Shown: positions 51,501 to 61,157 of the stretch, in pieces | Layout: each line of letters begins with the position of its first letter | Position numbering within the stretch: position 1 is the first letter of the stretch | Position numbers and translations under genes: made by a program | The notes under the pieces: model-generated | Databases searched by the model: none | Told to the model about the DNA's origin: nothing | Seen by the model: the letters and a program-made list of their open reading frames with translations, nothing else | NCBI GenBank assembly: GCA_028703495.1 | Contig: JAQVMT010000001.1 | Coordinates: forward strand, 215,117-279,116 | From: Clostridia bacterium | GTDB taxonomy: Bacteria; Bacillota; Clostridia; Christensenellales; CAG-314 | DNA: 64,000 nucleotides | Reading direction: 5' to 3'

Positions 51501-54500
51501 GTGAAGATAGTATCGAATTCCCGATTTTCATCGATATGGAAGCGGCTACACTCAACAGTGCGGAGCTGAGAACAGAGGAAGAAAACACATTGCTTGACAT
51601 CGATGTTTACGACAATCACTATTTGCAGTGCGTCGGTTTCTACACAAGTAACGGTGAGGGCGGATTGTCGGCATTAAGCGATTACGCAGCTCCCGTTTAC
51701 GAATTTACACCGTTTACAAACAATAAGCTTACATTGAATATCACAAAGTATATGGATGATATCGTTGACAACACGTTTGCAATCGGACTTATCGACTATG
51801 CAAACAATAAATCCATATATTATATCGAGCTTCCGAATGAGGGGGAAGAAGTTAATGCAGTTACAATAACCGAGGATTACGAAATAAGCGAGGATGCAAT
51901 TGTTCATTCTTTTTCGAACGAGGAAGAAATGAAGTCGATCTTTGCCAATGCAAAAGTGCAATCCAAGCTTTTGAAGGAAAAGTACTCGGTTAACGCCGAA
52001 GGCGAGGATGAAGTTGAAGAATTCGTGGTCGAGAACGGCGTGCTTGTCGCTTATAACGGCGAAGGCGGCGACGTTGTAATTCCCGGAGATTTGGGTATTA
52101 CGACAATCGGCCAATACTGTTTCTTCGATACAGGTCATATCACGTCGATGGTTATTCCCGAAGGTGTAACAGTAATCGACAGCTATGCGTTTTTCGCAGC
52201 GTATTCCATCAAGACGATATCTCTTCCCACCACCTTGGAAAAGGTGAATGATTTGGGAATGTATTGTATGAGTCAGCTTACCGAGTTGGATTATTCTAAC
52301 ACGAAAGTAAACTACTTCGGAAGAATGGCGTTAGGCGGAAACAACTACATTAAGAATTTGATTATACCTGACAACGGCACGGTAATCAATGTTGACGGTT
52401 GGCAATTGATGACCGCCTTGGAAACGTTGGAATTCAAGTGTGAAGTCGGAATTATGAGAAGGGCGTTAAGCGGATTCGTAAGCCTGAAGACATTGGACTT
52501 CGATAAGAATGTTAACAGAATAACCGGAGTGACGTTATTGGGCGCGAATAAGCTTACGACCATTACTTTCCATGGAAACCTCAACAGTTTTGGCGACGAA
52601 GATGGTTGGGAGTCCACTTGCCCCGCCCTGACTTCTATTACAACTGTTAATTTTATGGGCGATGTTGGAAGTATTGCGGGCGTATCGTTTAGCAAATGTC
52701 CTCAGCTTCGTGAAGTTAACTTCTATGGCAACTTAGGAAGTTTGGGTACGAAAGCTTTCGGACACAGCGATAAGTTGACATCCTTTAACGTAATGCCGGG
52801 AAACGAGTATTTGGTTAAGGACGATTATGGAATCGTATACGACAAGGCTATGACGACAACCTTCGTTCCTTCAAGCTGGGACTATGACGGAGAAGTTATC
52901 ATACCGGATACGGTTACTAATTTAAGGCTGGGCGAATCGGGTATGGCAATCGACAGCATAAGTATAAGCTACCAATGCGACGATTTCGGTAATGCCTTTA
53001 CGGGTTCCTTTGCCTTTAGCTCTTACACGACCTCGGATAAGCCTTTGCTTAAGAAGCTGACGTTGCCCGAGGGCATAACCGAGCTTCCTTACAACGCATT
53101 GAGAAACTTTGTAAATTTAGGTGAAGCTAATCTCGGAAATATTACGAGTTTCGGACAGGAAAGCTTATACAGAACGGGCTTCACATCGTTGATATTCGGC
53201 GATAAAGTCGAATATATCGGTGCTCAGGCTTGGTTCGGCTGTGCAAAGCTTACCGAATTGGTATTCGATGTAACAAAATATGATGTGGCAGAGCTGGGAT
53301 ATTACGGATTATACGGCGGCTTGGAGTCGATGACGGAAATTGTTGTTCCCGAGGAAATCGGTGCGTCCGAAAGGGGATTGTTTGTGGAATCTACGGGCTT
53401 GCAAAAGATCACATTCCTTAATACATCGGCTACTAGCTTGGGATCCTCCATATTCAACGGTTGTAGCTCGCTAACCGAGGTTATCGGCATCGAAGGCATT
53501 GCTACGGTTGGTTCCGCGGCATTCTACAGATGCTCATCGCTTAAATCCATCGATCTGCCAAACTTGGTACAAATTGCAGATGTCGGATTTGCCTCTTGTT
53601 CTTCCTTGGAATATGTAAATTACGGCGATAAGCTGGCTTCCGTCGGTTATAATGCGTTTTACCGATGCGTTTCGTTGAAGGAGATCTACGTTACGCAGTA
53701 TATGTCAAGCGTTGACTTCGACAATGTATACATTGACTGTAACGCACTGGAAAACATAAGAGTTAACGAAAACAACCCCTATTTTGCTTCCATTGATGGC
53801 GCACTTTACAACAAAGCAGTTACTAGGTTGATAAAGTATCCTTCGTTGAAGACCGATGATAGCTATGAAATTCCCGAGACCGTCAAGTCTGTGGGTTCGT
53901 ACGTATTCGCGGGCGCAATATACCTTAAGGAAGTAACCATGCTGGGAGTAATCGGTGTCAACTCGTACGCCTTTGACGGTTCTGCATTGGAGATTGCATA
54001 TGTAAGAGATTTGAAAGAAATCGATTATTTCGCCTTCTACAACTGCAACCTGAAGCAAATCGATTTGAGCAACGTTACCTATATCGGCGGTTGTGCGTTC
54101 AAGGGCTGCGACCTGTCCGAGGTAGTGATTAACGAAGTAGCTTGGATCGGAGTCGGCGTATTCGACGGCAACGTGAATCTCGAAAAGGTAACACTAAACA
54201 ACACCTTCCGCTTTGACTTCAGTATGACGTTTGGCGGTTGCACTGGCATTAAGGAAGTCGTTCTTGGCGACAACTGCACGGCGTTCGTTATCGAAGGCGA
54301 TATGCTTATGAGTGCCGATAAGGACGTTCTCTATAAGTATTTCGGTACTGCCGAGGAATTGACAATACCCGAGGGTATCGTAAAGGTCGGCGCAATTTCG
54401 TTCGTAAACAACACTACGCTTACAAAGGTAACCTTCCCGACGACATTGAAGGTTATCGGCGACAAGGCGTTCTTCGGTGCGACCAAGCTTACGGCTTATG

Positions 54501-55063
54501 AGTTCTTGGGAACGAATGCCCCGATACTTGAATGTGATTATGTGGAAGGACAAAGCTATATGTACGCAAACTTCTGCGATTATATTTTCAATGATATAAG
54601 CTTGACCGTTTATCACCCTGTATCGAACAGCTATGAAACGGTTATTTGGAATTTGTACTTTGACACTCATTATGAAATGACCGAAGAGGGCTATGTTCAG
54701 ATTGAGAATATTGCCGTTCTTCAGGTTAGAGCGCTTATCGATACTCTTTCCAAATTGAGTGGAGAAACCTACGAAAAGGCTGTTGCAAAGGCGAGAGCGG
54801 CTTACAACACGTTAAGCGTTAAGGAGCAGGCCGAAGTATCCAATTACAACCTGTTGCTTGTAGCAGAGCAAACAATAAGCAACACCGAAGACAAGGACGA
54901 GGAAACCTCGATGTCGCAAAATAACGGCGAATCCGATTCCGCTTTAAGCTGCGCAACTGTCGGCGGTAACGGAGGAAGCTTCGGAACGGGAGCTGCTATG
55001 CTGTTGCTGTGCTTGGGCTTTGCGGCTGTATTGCTTAAAAAGCGCGTAGGCGCGAACAAATAA
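48560..55063 (+). CDS. Secreted/anchored S8 subtilisin-family protease with PA domain and BspA-like LRRs
   Basis: Signal peptide MKGKTKVVVLMLIAAIVFSCTAFGAGFA; AILDTGLDYEHSAF, YHGTHVAGIAAG, MSGTSMSSPN; LRR_5 array; C-terminal TM AAMLLLCLGFAAVLLKKR. Confidence 0.93.
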   Translation: MKGKTKVVVLMLIAAIVFSCTAFGAGFAEDASGSTILNIRKADVAVDGLKLAGEAVNVTQSELFGDDDLLWVMVRLDEGLVGLYLDGNVRGTFADYAKSKEGQMITEQMLDEQAAVLDLMNGKGIDYTISHRYTTLLNGMAVQIKHSQIDTLKAIAGVKNVYISEFYDVPETTYGTNGSISSAFDLNGMMSNETGYNGEGTVIAILDTGLDYEHSAFNSAISNPTINFENLSALTQSLYCTQLVGADNIAEYAYINEKVPFGFDYADMDNDVIPDIGAVWDYGGYHGTHVAGIAAGDDDQITAAASQAQLAIFKVFSDYSGGAYMTDIVAALGDVLVLGCDVANLSLGSAAGFTAEDPNAAAFINEIYDLIAQTGLIMCCSTGNDNPQDQSLLNLTSNPDNGIVGSPASYNGTLGIGSIDNAVLMLADFNGTDIYLVNAVDSDSKKYDFYSLLGEKTTAAFDFVALDAFGYEADYEGLDVTGKIVLIPRGEISFQEKQEIAAQMGAIACLVINTDENEIVNMVIGDLKIPTACVVLNENSLAMFEAATGSMTFDKSAMMLNISSYSSAGVLSDLTIGVDVVGVGGSVRSSINAWFDMINDTEGYVVMSGTSMSSPNVASTFAVLKGYLKQMYPEKSNIELRELCYQVMMSTAYAMTDADGNYVSPRYQGAGLVDVNNAVAAEAYLTVTGSDRVKLSLGDDEEKTGIYTLSFNLVNVSENAKTFDIKATAATALAANDRITAGTYAFEGFDVTYSAKNGVIEGNSITVEGGQTAKVKVVIVLSENNKAYLEENYVNGGYVEGYVVLAEADGIDLSIPYVAFYGDWEQAPIFEPTYFEYLEGAPVQGTVVDILAAMVLGSAGNITIITTYGLGRYYYATDFGVESPKGSEDYISLGYTGSVYCLSFGTLRNLDNMEIKIFDKYTGGEVICDYLVNIKKNFYSDGWTITEIEVSFSGLSPKTMGFMNNQSLILKINGSFNGVWSEDSIEFPIFIDMEAATLNSAELRTEEENTLLDIDVYDNHYLQCVGFYTSNGEGGLSALSDYAAPVYEFTPFTNNKLTLNITKYMDDIVDNTFAIGLIDYANNKSIYYIELPNEGEEVNAVTITEDYEISEDAIVHSFSNEEEMKSIFANAKVQSKLLKEKYSVNAEGEDEVEEFVVENGVLVAYNGEGGDVVIPGDLGITTIGQYCFFDTGHITSMVIPEGVTVIDSYAFFAAYSIKTISLPTTLEKVNDLGMYCMSQLTELDYSNTKVNYFGRMALGGNNYIKNLIIPDNGTVINVDGWQLMTALETLEFKCEVGIMRRALSGFVSLKTLDFDKNVNRITGVTLLGANKLTTITFHGNLNSFGDEDGWESTCPALTSITTVNFMGDVGSIAGVSFSKCPQLREVNFYGNLGSLGTKAFGHSDKLTSFNVMPGNEYLVKDDYGIVYDKAMTTTFVPSSWDYDGEVIIPDTVTNLRLGESGMAIDSISISYQCDDFGNAFTGSFAFSSYTTSDKPLLKKLTLPEGITELPYNALRNFVNLGEANLGNITSFGQESLYRTGFTSLIFGDKVEYIGAQAWFGCAKLTELVFDVTKYDVAELGYYGLYGGLESMTEIVVPEEIGASERGLFVESTGLQKITFLNTSATSLGSSIFNGCSSLTEVIGIEGIATVGSAAFYRCSSLKSIDLPNLVQIADVGFASCSSLEYVNYGDKLASVGYNAFYRCVSLKEIYVTQYMSSVDFDNVYIDCNALENIRVNENNPYFASIDGALYNKAVTRLIKYPSLKTDDSYEIPETVKSVGSYVFAGAIYLKEVTMLGVIGVNSYAFDGSALEIAYVRDLKEIDYFAFYNCNLKQIDLSNVTYIGGCAFKGCDLSEVVINEVAWIGVGVFDGNVNLEKVTLNNTFRFDFSMTFGGCTGIKEVVLGDNCTAFVIEGDMLMSADKDVLYKYFGTAEELTIPEGIVKVGAISFVNNTTLTKVTFPTTLKVIGDKAFFGATKLTAYEFLGTNAPILECDYVEGQSYMYANFCDYIFNDISLTVYHPVSNSYETVIWNLYFDTHYEMTEEGYVQIENIAVLQVRALIDTLSKLSGETYEKAVAKARAAYNTLSVKEQAEVSNYNLLLVAEQTISNTEDKDEETSMSQNNGESDSALSCATVGGNGGSFGTGAAMLLLCLGFAAVLLKKRVGANK

Positions 55064-55594
55064 AACTATTTCGGCTTGATGTCAATCTCAAGCCTCTACC
55101 GCAACGATTCTACTATCGGCAATGACGATTCGTCCAACGGAATGGAAACAAACCGTTTAAGGTCGTCGGTGCAAGATAATCTCTTAAAATCGGAATCGTT
55201 GCGGCAACTAAATTATACGTACGTCGCATCGACTTGCGAATGTGCGAGCTTTTCGGAGTCGCAGCCCTTATCGTGTCGGTATCGGTTTGCGGCTCCTTTT
55301 TTAGATTATGGGTATCATAAAAATATAATACAAACACTTGACTTAAGAAAACTAATATGTTAATATTTAGTAAACTTTGTGAAAATTCGGTATTTTCGAT
55401 ATTGCCATCATTCACTCTTTGAGCCGATCGCAGATGTAATATAAGCGAGTAGCATGTCTATTATTTTTCGAAAAAATAGTGGAATATCGGGTCAATATAA
55501 TATGCGGTCGGATCGTCTAGAATGATTTGACTAAAAGGCGTGACTGTCGGAGCATGAGAAAAGAGGATTTTTGCATGGAAAAAGGAGGAAAAAA

Positions 55595-58500
55595 ATGAAA
55601 AAGGGAATTATTATCGCAATTTGTGCCGCTGTCGTGGTGTTGGCTGTCGTACTGATCTTGATCTTTACGTTGGGCGGAAACGGCATAACAGAGGGCGCGC
55701 AGGACTGGCCCGCATCGGGCGTGTTCAAGGGCTTGCCAAAGGCGGCGGATGCCGTGGACGATCTGAAGGTGGTTGAAGACGGAGACAAAACCACATACAC
55801 TCTCTACGTTAAATCAATGGCTTACAGTGACTATTATGCGTATTGCCAAAAGCTTGAGAATGATGGTTACGTCGGAACCGAAGGTACGGTCGAGCAGGTT
55901 TTGGGGGCAAAACCTACTTCGTTCAGATCTAATGAGTTCTCGGAATCTTATATACTTAAGGGAGAATGGAACGCAAAAAAGGATGGAAATTACGTCGGCG
56001 TCAACTATGATTCGAGCGGCGAAAACAATTTCGTCATGAAGGTAATGAATTACGACCCGAACGCACCCGAGGAAGGAGAATTACCGAGCTTTAACACGCC
56101 TGCCGAATACACCTTCACATTTGTTGAGGTCGACAACGGCGTGGAAACAAGTACCACGATCATCAGGGACGCTACTCGTTTATACATGGTTATCGAGACG
56201 GGGGACACCGCGGATCAAACCTATATGCGTAAGGAGGCGGACGGCTCCTTCACCTATGCATCGGGCAACGGTACAAGCTGGTTGAGTATCGAGCAAATCT
56301 CTGCAGGAGAAGAAGCGAATACATTGATTACATATACGGAGGCGCTTGCATCTGCATATTGGTTCATGTTCAATCCGAGCTATGTTTTGGCGTTAACACA
56401 ATACGATTTTGTAAAGGGAGCGAACGAAACTCTCACCGTTAACGGAAAAAGCGTCAAATGTGACACTTATTCGTACAGCGATGGTGACAATAATGCTAAA
56501 TTCTGGGTGGGTACATCAACCGGTATGATGTACAAACTGGTTGCCACCGAGGTTTCTGAAGGTGAAACCGATACTACCGAGTATGCGGTAACCTTTTTCT
56601 CCACGACGGCGGACTTTTCAAGTGTAAATGAGCCGGAAGCAGGTCAAAAGGTATCCTTGGATTTCACCCTAAAACTTCCCGACGAATACGGTTACACGAT
56701 GTTCTTCCAAAAATCTAAAGGCGGATTTGAAAAAGAGAGCTACTCCGCCGAGGTGCAAAAGGACAATGAAGCCAACGGAACAAACTATTATATTAAGCAA
56801 ATATACGAAACAAAGGGATCGTACTACCGCGATCTAGGCAACGGAACGTGGGAGATGTGGACGTATGAAAACGGTTGGAAGAATGAGTACGACAAAATTG
56901 TCGATAAGGCGTACCTTGACGCACAACTTGCCGATATTCATGCTTTGCTGTGTTGGCACACTATTTTGACCGAGGACGAGAATAACAAGGTTGAGTATTT
57001 GATGACACTCGAAGGCATCGAGTATTACTCTATCATGATAGACGATGAGGAGTACAGTTTTCAATTGTATTCCAATACCCGAGTAATTTGCGGCTATATG
57101 ACCTATGCGGAAAGCGGTTTGGACTACGACTATATCAGTTGCGAGCTTGTGGACGAGTGGACGCAGTTCACAAGACCGTTAAAATACAATCAAGGAGATG
57201 TAGACGGTGCCTTGCCCGAATATACTCTTCCCGACGTGTTCGAGCTGACCGCGGTAAAAGGCACTTATGTCGAGCGTTTGATGCGTTTGGAGAACGGCAG
57301 TATCTTCAAGCAGACGGGCTATGTACGCGACGGCAGCATCGATATCGATTATACCTACTACTACGAATTGCTGACCGACGGAAGCTACCAAAGCTATCAG
57401 TTTAAAAACGATGCTTGGAACAAGTCAACGGTAAAGACCTCCTCGGCAGTTGCTCAAGAGATAGAACAATTCGAGTCGAACTATGTTAAATGGGCGAAGA
57501 ACAACGCCTCCGAATACGAAATCGAAGACTTGGGCGATGTTCAATACAAAGGAGCCACGTGCGGCAGCTATAAAATGACCAACGAGTACTACGAGGACGA
57601 CTACGTTTTGGTTTACATCAACGACTTGGGAATGACCGTTATGGAGCTGTACCACGAGGAAGGCTACAAAGACGAGGTTGTATTCGAGGTTACCTTCAAC
57701 AGAAATCCTAATCCGTTGGACTATGTTGCCAATCTGCCCGAAACGATAGAGGTCAATAAATTCCCGACGAGCTATGCCGTGTCATATAACTATTCATTAA
57801 GCTACAATGGGGGATCGGCATTGACGGAATACACCGTATACGTTACGCCTTCAAGCGTGATGATACTTGTAATAACGTACGGCACTTCGCTTTACACGTA
57901 TGTCGAGCAGATCGACGGTGTTTACCATGAGTGGGGCGGAACTACTGCGGACGGCTTGGAATATTACGGTACGGTTAACAAAGAGGTTTTTGACGAGCTT
58001 GCGAACAAAGCGGCAAACGATTTTATGGATATTTCCGAATACAATTCGCTTGTCAAGGTAGGAAACGTTAATTATTTAGGTAAGGCTTGCGTTGAGTATA
58101 ATGCTCTTAAAAGCGGTGCAGACTGCAACATCTATGTGGACAACGAAACGGGTTTGGTATTTAAGTTTTCGAGTACATACGTGTACACATCGCTGTACGA
58201 GGTTACCTCCTATAGTACCACCGTACCCAAGATCGAAGTAACCGTGCCGGAAAAGGTTGATTTACCCGACTTTTCTTCGCCCGAATACTACACCTTGACA
58301 TTAATACAAACCGAGAACGACGAGACCGAAACGATTACCGCGATAAAGGGCGAGACAGAGCTTTGCATTGTCGAGTTGAGTTCTGATGGCGAGAAATACA
58401 TAACCTACATCAAACTCCACGAGGACGGAAGCTTCACATACGCGACGGGCAACGGAGAGGAGTGGTACAACATCGAAGAATACACAGAAGATGATATCTC

Positions 58501-58828
58501 CATTTACGAGGATATGCTAAGCAACATCGAAGCTAATTTAGATACGTTGAAATTCAATCTGGTTACCGAGGGTATGGCTAATATGCTTGTTAAGGGTGCA
58601 AACGAAACAGTCAAATGCAATGGCACGGATGTGGAGTGTGAGGTTTACTCCATCACACTCGGTACAGAATCCCTGAAGTATTATGTCAATCCCGAAACGG
58701 GAATGCTGCTTCGTTACGCCAGATTATCCGAAGGCTATGTCGTGTACGATGTTTTGGTTAGCGTGTATCTAGAAGAAGCCGATATCGAAGGCTTGAATCT
58801 TCCCGAGTTGGTAATGCCCGCGGATTAA
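55595..58828 (+). CDS. Membrane-anchored extracellular protein of about five divergent repeat domains
   Basis: N-terminal TM MKKGIIIAICAAVVVLAVVLILIF; repeated LP.F..P..Y..T...., EDGSFTYA(S/T)GNG..W..IE, KGANET(L/V).(V/C)NG..V.C..Y. Confidence 0.8.
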   Translation: MKKGIIIAICAAVVVLAVVLILIFTLGGNGITEGAQDWPASGVFKGLPKAADAVDDLKVVEDGDKTTYTLYVKSMAYSDYYAYCQKLENDGYVGTEGTVEQVLGAKPTSFRSNEFSESYILKGEWNAKKDGNYVGVNYDSSGENNFVMKVMNYDPNAPEEGELPSFNTPAEYTFTFVEVDNGVETSTTIIRDATRLYMVIETGDTADQTYMRKEADGSFTYASGNGTSWLSIEQISAGEEANTLITYTEALASAYWFMFNPSYVLALTQYDFVKGANETLTVNGKSVKCDTYSYSDGDNNAKFWVGTSTGMMYKLVATEVSEGETDTTEYAVTFFSTTADFSSVNEPEAGQKVSLDFTLKLPDEYGYTMFFQKSKGGFEKESYSAEVQKDNEANGTNYYIKQIYETKGSYYRDLGNGTWEMWTYENGWKNEYDKIVDKAYLDAQLADIHALLCWHTILTEDENNKVEYLMTLEGIEYYSIMIDDEEYSFQLYSNTRVICGYMTYAESGLDYDYISCELVDEWTQFTRPLKYNQGDVDGALPEYTLPDVFELTAVKGTYVERLMRLENGSIFKQTGYVRDGSIDIDYTYYYELLTDGSYQSYQFKNDAWNKSTVKTSSAVAQEIEQFESNYVKWAKNNASEYEIEDLGDVQYKGATCGSYKMTNEYYEDDYVLVYINDLGMTVMELYHEEGYKDEVVFEVTFNRNPNPLDYVANLPETIEVNKFPTSYAVSYNYSLSYNGGSALTEYTVYVTPSSVMILVITYGTSLYTYVEQIDGVYHEWGGTTADGLEYYGTVNKEVFDELANKAANDFMDISEYNSLVKVGNVNYLGKACVEYNALKSGADCNIYVDNETGLVFKFSSTYVYTSLYEVTSYSTTVPKIEVTVPEKVDLPDFSSPEYYTLTLIQTENDETETITAIKGETELCIVELSSDGEKYITYIKLHEDGSFTYATGNGEEWYNIEEYTEDDISIYEDMLSNIEANLDTLKFNLVTEGMANMLVKGANETVKCNGTDVECEVYSITLGTESLKYYVNPETGMLLRYARLSEGYVVYDVLVSVYLEEADIEGLNLPELVMPAD

Positions 58829-58960
58829 GCGGATAATTCGATTTTAATCGTCAACGCTATTACCTAACATGCCAAAAGAATAATTTTGAGTCCGTAAGAA
58901 AGTATAAGAGCGGGATTCAAATTACCCGATGAGCATTGACGATTGTTTCACTAAAAAATT

Positions 58961-58996
58961 AATACGCCTCCTTAGGGTGACCTTTGGAGGCGTATT
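58961..58996 (+). terminator. Intrinsic terminator
   Basis: AATACGCCTCC...GGAGGCGTATT. Confidence 0.85.
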
Positions 58997-59141
58997 TGCA
59001 TATCTGTCGTTTCAATGTCTGAAAGAATAATCACCTTGGCTTCTTTTTTATATAGGGATCCAAAAATCCGATAGTAATTATTATGTATTCGACAGTACGA
59101 TCGGTATTGTTTATCGTTTTGTCACGAAGCCCAAGCGATTA

Positions 59142-59618
59142 TCAGTCCTTGGTTTTTGGAGTATTATCCTTATCTTTTTGTGCAATATCGTTAGTATTTT
59201 CGCTGTTGCGATACACCCAAAACTTGCAAACCAAAAACTCGGTAACCATATTAATTATCATAGTTCCGCCAAGGACGATATATTCGAAGCCGCTCCAAGA
59301 AACGGCTTTTGTCAAGGCGATGCCCCACCAAATCGAAAGCGGTGTAAAAACGCAGTAATAAGCAAATATTTTCAGCATTGCGATAGGAATATTGTTTGCG
59401 GATTTGAAGGTGTATTTTCGGTTAAAAGTGAAATTCCAAAGCACGGAAAGCACAAGCGCGATAAAATAATTTGGTCCGTAATCGGTGTCGATAAATTTAT
59501 CGCCCCAAGTTACAAGCTCATTCAGCAAAGTAAAGCTAAGTACCTGAATCAAACCGGCGGAAGCCGAAAATAATACAAATTTACATATTTGAAGTATATT
59601 CTGTTTTTTCATACCCAT
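59142..59618 (-). CDS. GtrA-family membrane protein
   Basis: LQICKFVLFSASAGLIQVLSFTLLNEL...ALVLSVLWNFTFNRKYTFKS...MVTEFLVCKFWVYR. Confidence 0.85.
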   Translation of the reverse strand: MGMKKQNILQICKFVLFSASAGLIQVLSFTLLNELVTWGDKFIDTDYGPNYFIALVLSVLWNFTFNRKYTFKSANNIPIAMLKIFAYYCVFTPLSIWWGIALTKAVSWSGFEYIVLGGTMIINMVTEFLVCKFWVYRNSENTNDIAQKDKDNTPKTKD

Positions 59619-59713
59619 AATTTTGCCACCGTTATTGAATTGGCGCTAATCCGCTTAACCGTCAAAAGCCTAATCGGTATTACTCTAAAAACAGCTAAAC
59701 GAATCCGTGTCGC

Positions 59714-59811
59714 GTTGCACTTCAAGCATAAATGAAGCTTGAAATGACCAAACAATATGAAAAGTAGTATCCGAAGTCAAGTTGCACTTCAAGCATATAT
59801 GAAGCTTGAAA
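59714..59811. repeat. Hairpin-bearing direct repeat, period 67 bp
   Basis: GTTGCACTTCAAGCATAAATGAAGCTTGAAA at 59714 and 59781 (one mismatch class). Confidence 0.85.
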
Positions 59812-59862
59812 GCAAGTAGCGAGGGCTTTTGAACCCCCCCGAATATTTCTGTATATAATACA

Positions 59863-59886
59863 CCCGCGTACCATTCGGTACGCGGG
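59863..59886 (-). terminator. Hairpin downstream of rpsI
   Basis: CCCGCGTACC-ATTC-GGTACGCGGG perfect 10-bp stem; no strong U-tract. Confidence 0.55.
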
Positions 59887-59942
59887 ATAATATGAGAAGC
59901 AAGCAAATTGTAATCTGCATTTTTCTCGAGTATAAATAACGA

Positions 59943-60350
59943 TTAACGTTTTCTGAACTGAGGAGCGCGACGAGCCTTTTTGAGACCGTACTTTTTTCTC
60001 TCCTTCATTCTCGGGTCACGGGTTAAAAATCCCGCCTTTTTGATTGCATCCTTATCCTCGCCTGCAAGCACGAGAGCCCTTGCGATACCGTGCCTGATTG
60101 CGCCGGCTTGACCGGTGAAGCCTCCGCCGTTAACGTTGGCGATGACGTCGTATTTTCCGACAGTGCCGGATACGGCGAAAGGTTGACGACACATATACTT
60201 GAGAGTATCCAATCCGAAATACTCTTCAATATCGTGTTTGTTAACGGTTATTGCGCCGGTTCCGTTGGGAATCAAGCGAACGCGTGCAACCGCCTTCTTC
60301 CTTCTTCCTGTTCCCCAAAATATATTCTTTTTCTTACCTGTAATTTTCAT
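59943..60350 (-). CDS. rpsI: 30S ribosomal protein S9
   Basis: [33 protein letters not shown]...[24 protein letters not shown]. Confidence 0.98.
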   Translation of the reverse strand: MKITGKKKNIFWGTGRRKKAVARVRLIPNGTGAITVNKHDIEEYFGLDTLKYMCRQPFAVSGTVGKYDVIANVNGGGFTGQAGAIRHGIARALVLAGEDKDAIKKAGFLTRDPRMKERKKYGLKKARRAPQFRKR

Positions 60351-60356
60351 ACCGCA

Positions 60357-60791
60357 CTACCTCACCAACTCAATCTTTTCGGGCATTTGAGCCTGTTGTT
60401 CGTGGTTGGCGTCCTTGTAAACGCGAACCTTTTTAAGCATTTGGCTTCCCAAAGCACTCTTGGGCAACATTCCCTTTATAGCCAACAAAACGACGAAGTC
60501 GCTTCTTTCCGCCATCAATTTTTTGTATTGCGTTTCGTGCAGGTTTCCGACGTTGCCGGTGTGAGTTCTGTGGAACTTTTGCTCCAGCTTTTTTCCCGTC
60601 AGGACAACCTTGTCCGAATTAATAATAACAACGTGTTTTCCCGTATCAACATGAGGTGTAAACGTAGGCTCGGTTTTGCCTCTTAAAATGCTTGCCACTT
60701 GACTTGCAAGACGACCGAGAACCATACCCTCCGCATCAACGATATACCACTTAACCTTTACTTCCTCAGGTTTAGCCATATATGATTTCAT
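60357..60791 (-). CDS. rplM: 50S ribosomal protein L13
   Basis: WYIVDAEGMVLGRLASQVASILRGKTEPTFTPHVDTGKHVVIINSDKVVLTGKK. Confidence 0.98.
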   Translation of the reverse strand: MKSYMAKPEEVKVKWYIVDAEGMVLGRLASQVASILRGKTEPTFTPHVDTGKHVVIINSDKVVLTGKKLEQKFHRTHTGNVGNLHETQYKKLMAERSDFVVLLAIKGMLPKSALGSQMLKKVRVYKDANHEQQAQMPEKIELVR

Positions 60792-60940
60792 GGTGTTTCC
60801 TCCAAATTATTAAACTCATTGCAAAAGCAATTTTGCCGTTCACGACGCCCGCTGCGCACCGCAAGTCACAAGTGGAAAGCGACAGGGATGGCGACCAAAT
60901 GCAGAGCTTAAATACATTCTCAGCAAGCACAGCTTAAGTA

Positions 60941-60969
60941 TTTTACACATATTTTCCCACTTTGTCAAG
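60941..60969 (-). promoter_or_regulatory. Promoter of rplM-rpsI
   Basis: Minus strand TTGACA-17 nt-TAAAAT with upstream TG. Confidence 0.7.
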
Positions 60970-61019
60970 CGTTTAGCGTCAATAAAAACCAATATATCCC
61001 TCTAAATCGCACAAAGTTG

Positions 61020-61101
61020 ATTGCCAAAGTAAGTTCCACAGTGGAAATGAAATGCACCCAAAAGTTAGTCTGCCATATGTGACTTTTTTGGTAATTAATA
61101 A
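61020..61101. repeat. Palindromic dispersed element, copy C
   Basis: ATTGCCAAAGTAAGTTCCACAGTGGAA...TTTTTTGGTAATTAATAAC. Confidence 0.8.
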
Positions 61102-61157
61102 CATTTTAATTTCTATCTGCAAATGCAATAAATAATATATATTTTGTCGGTTTTTCC

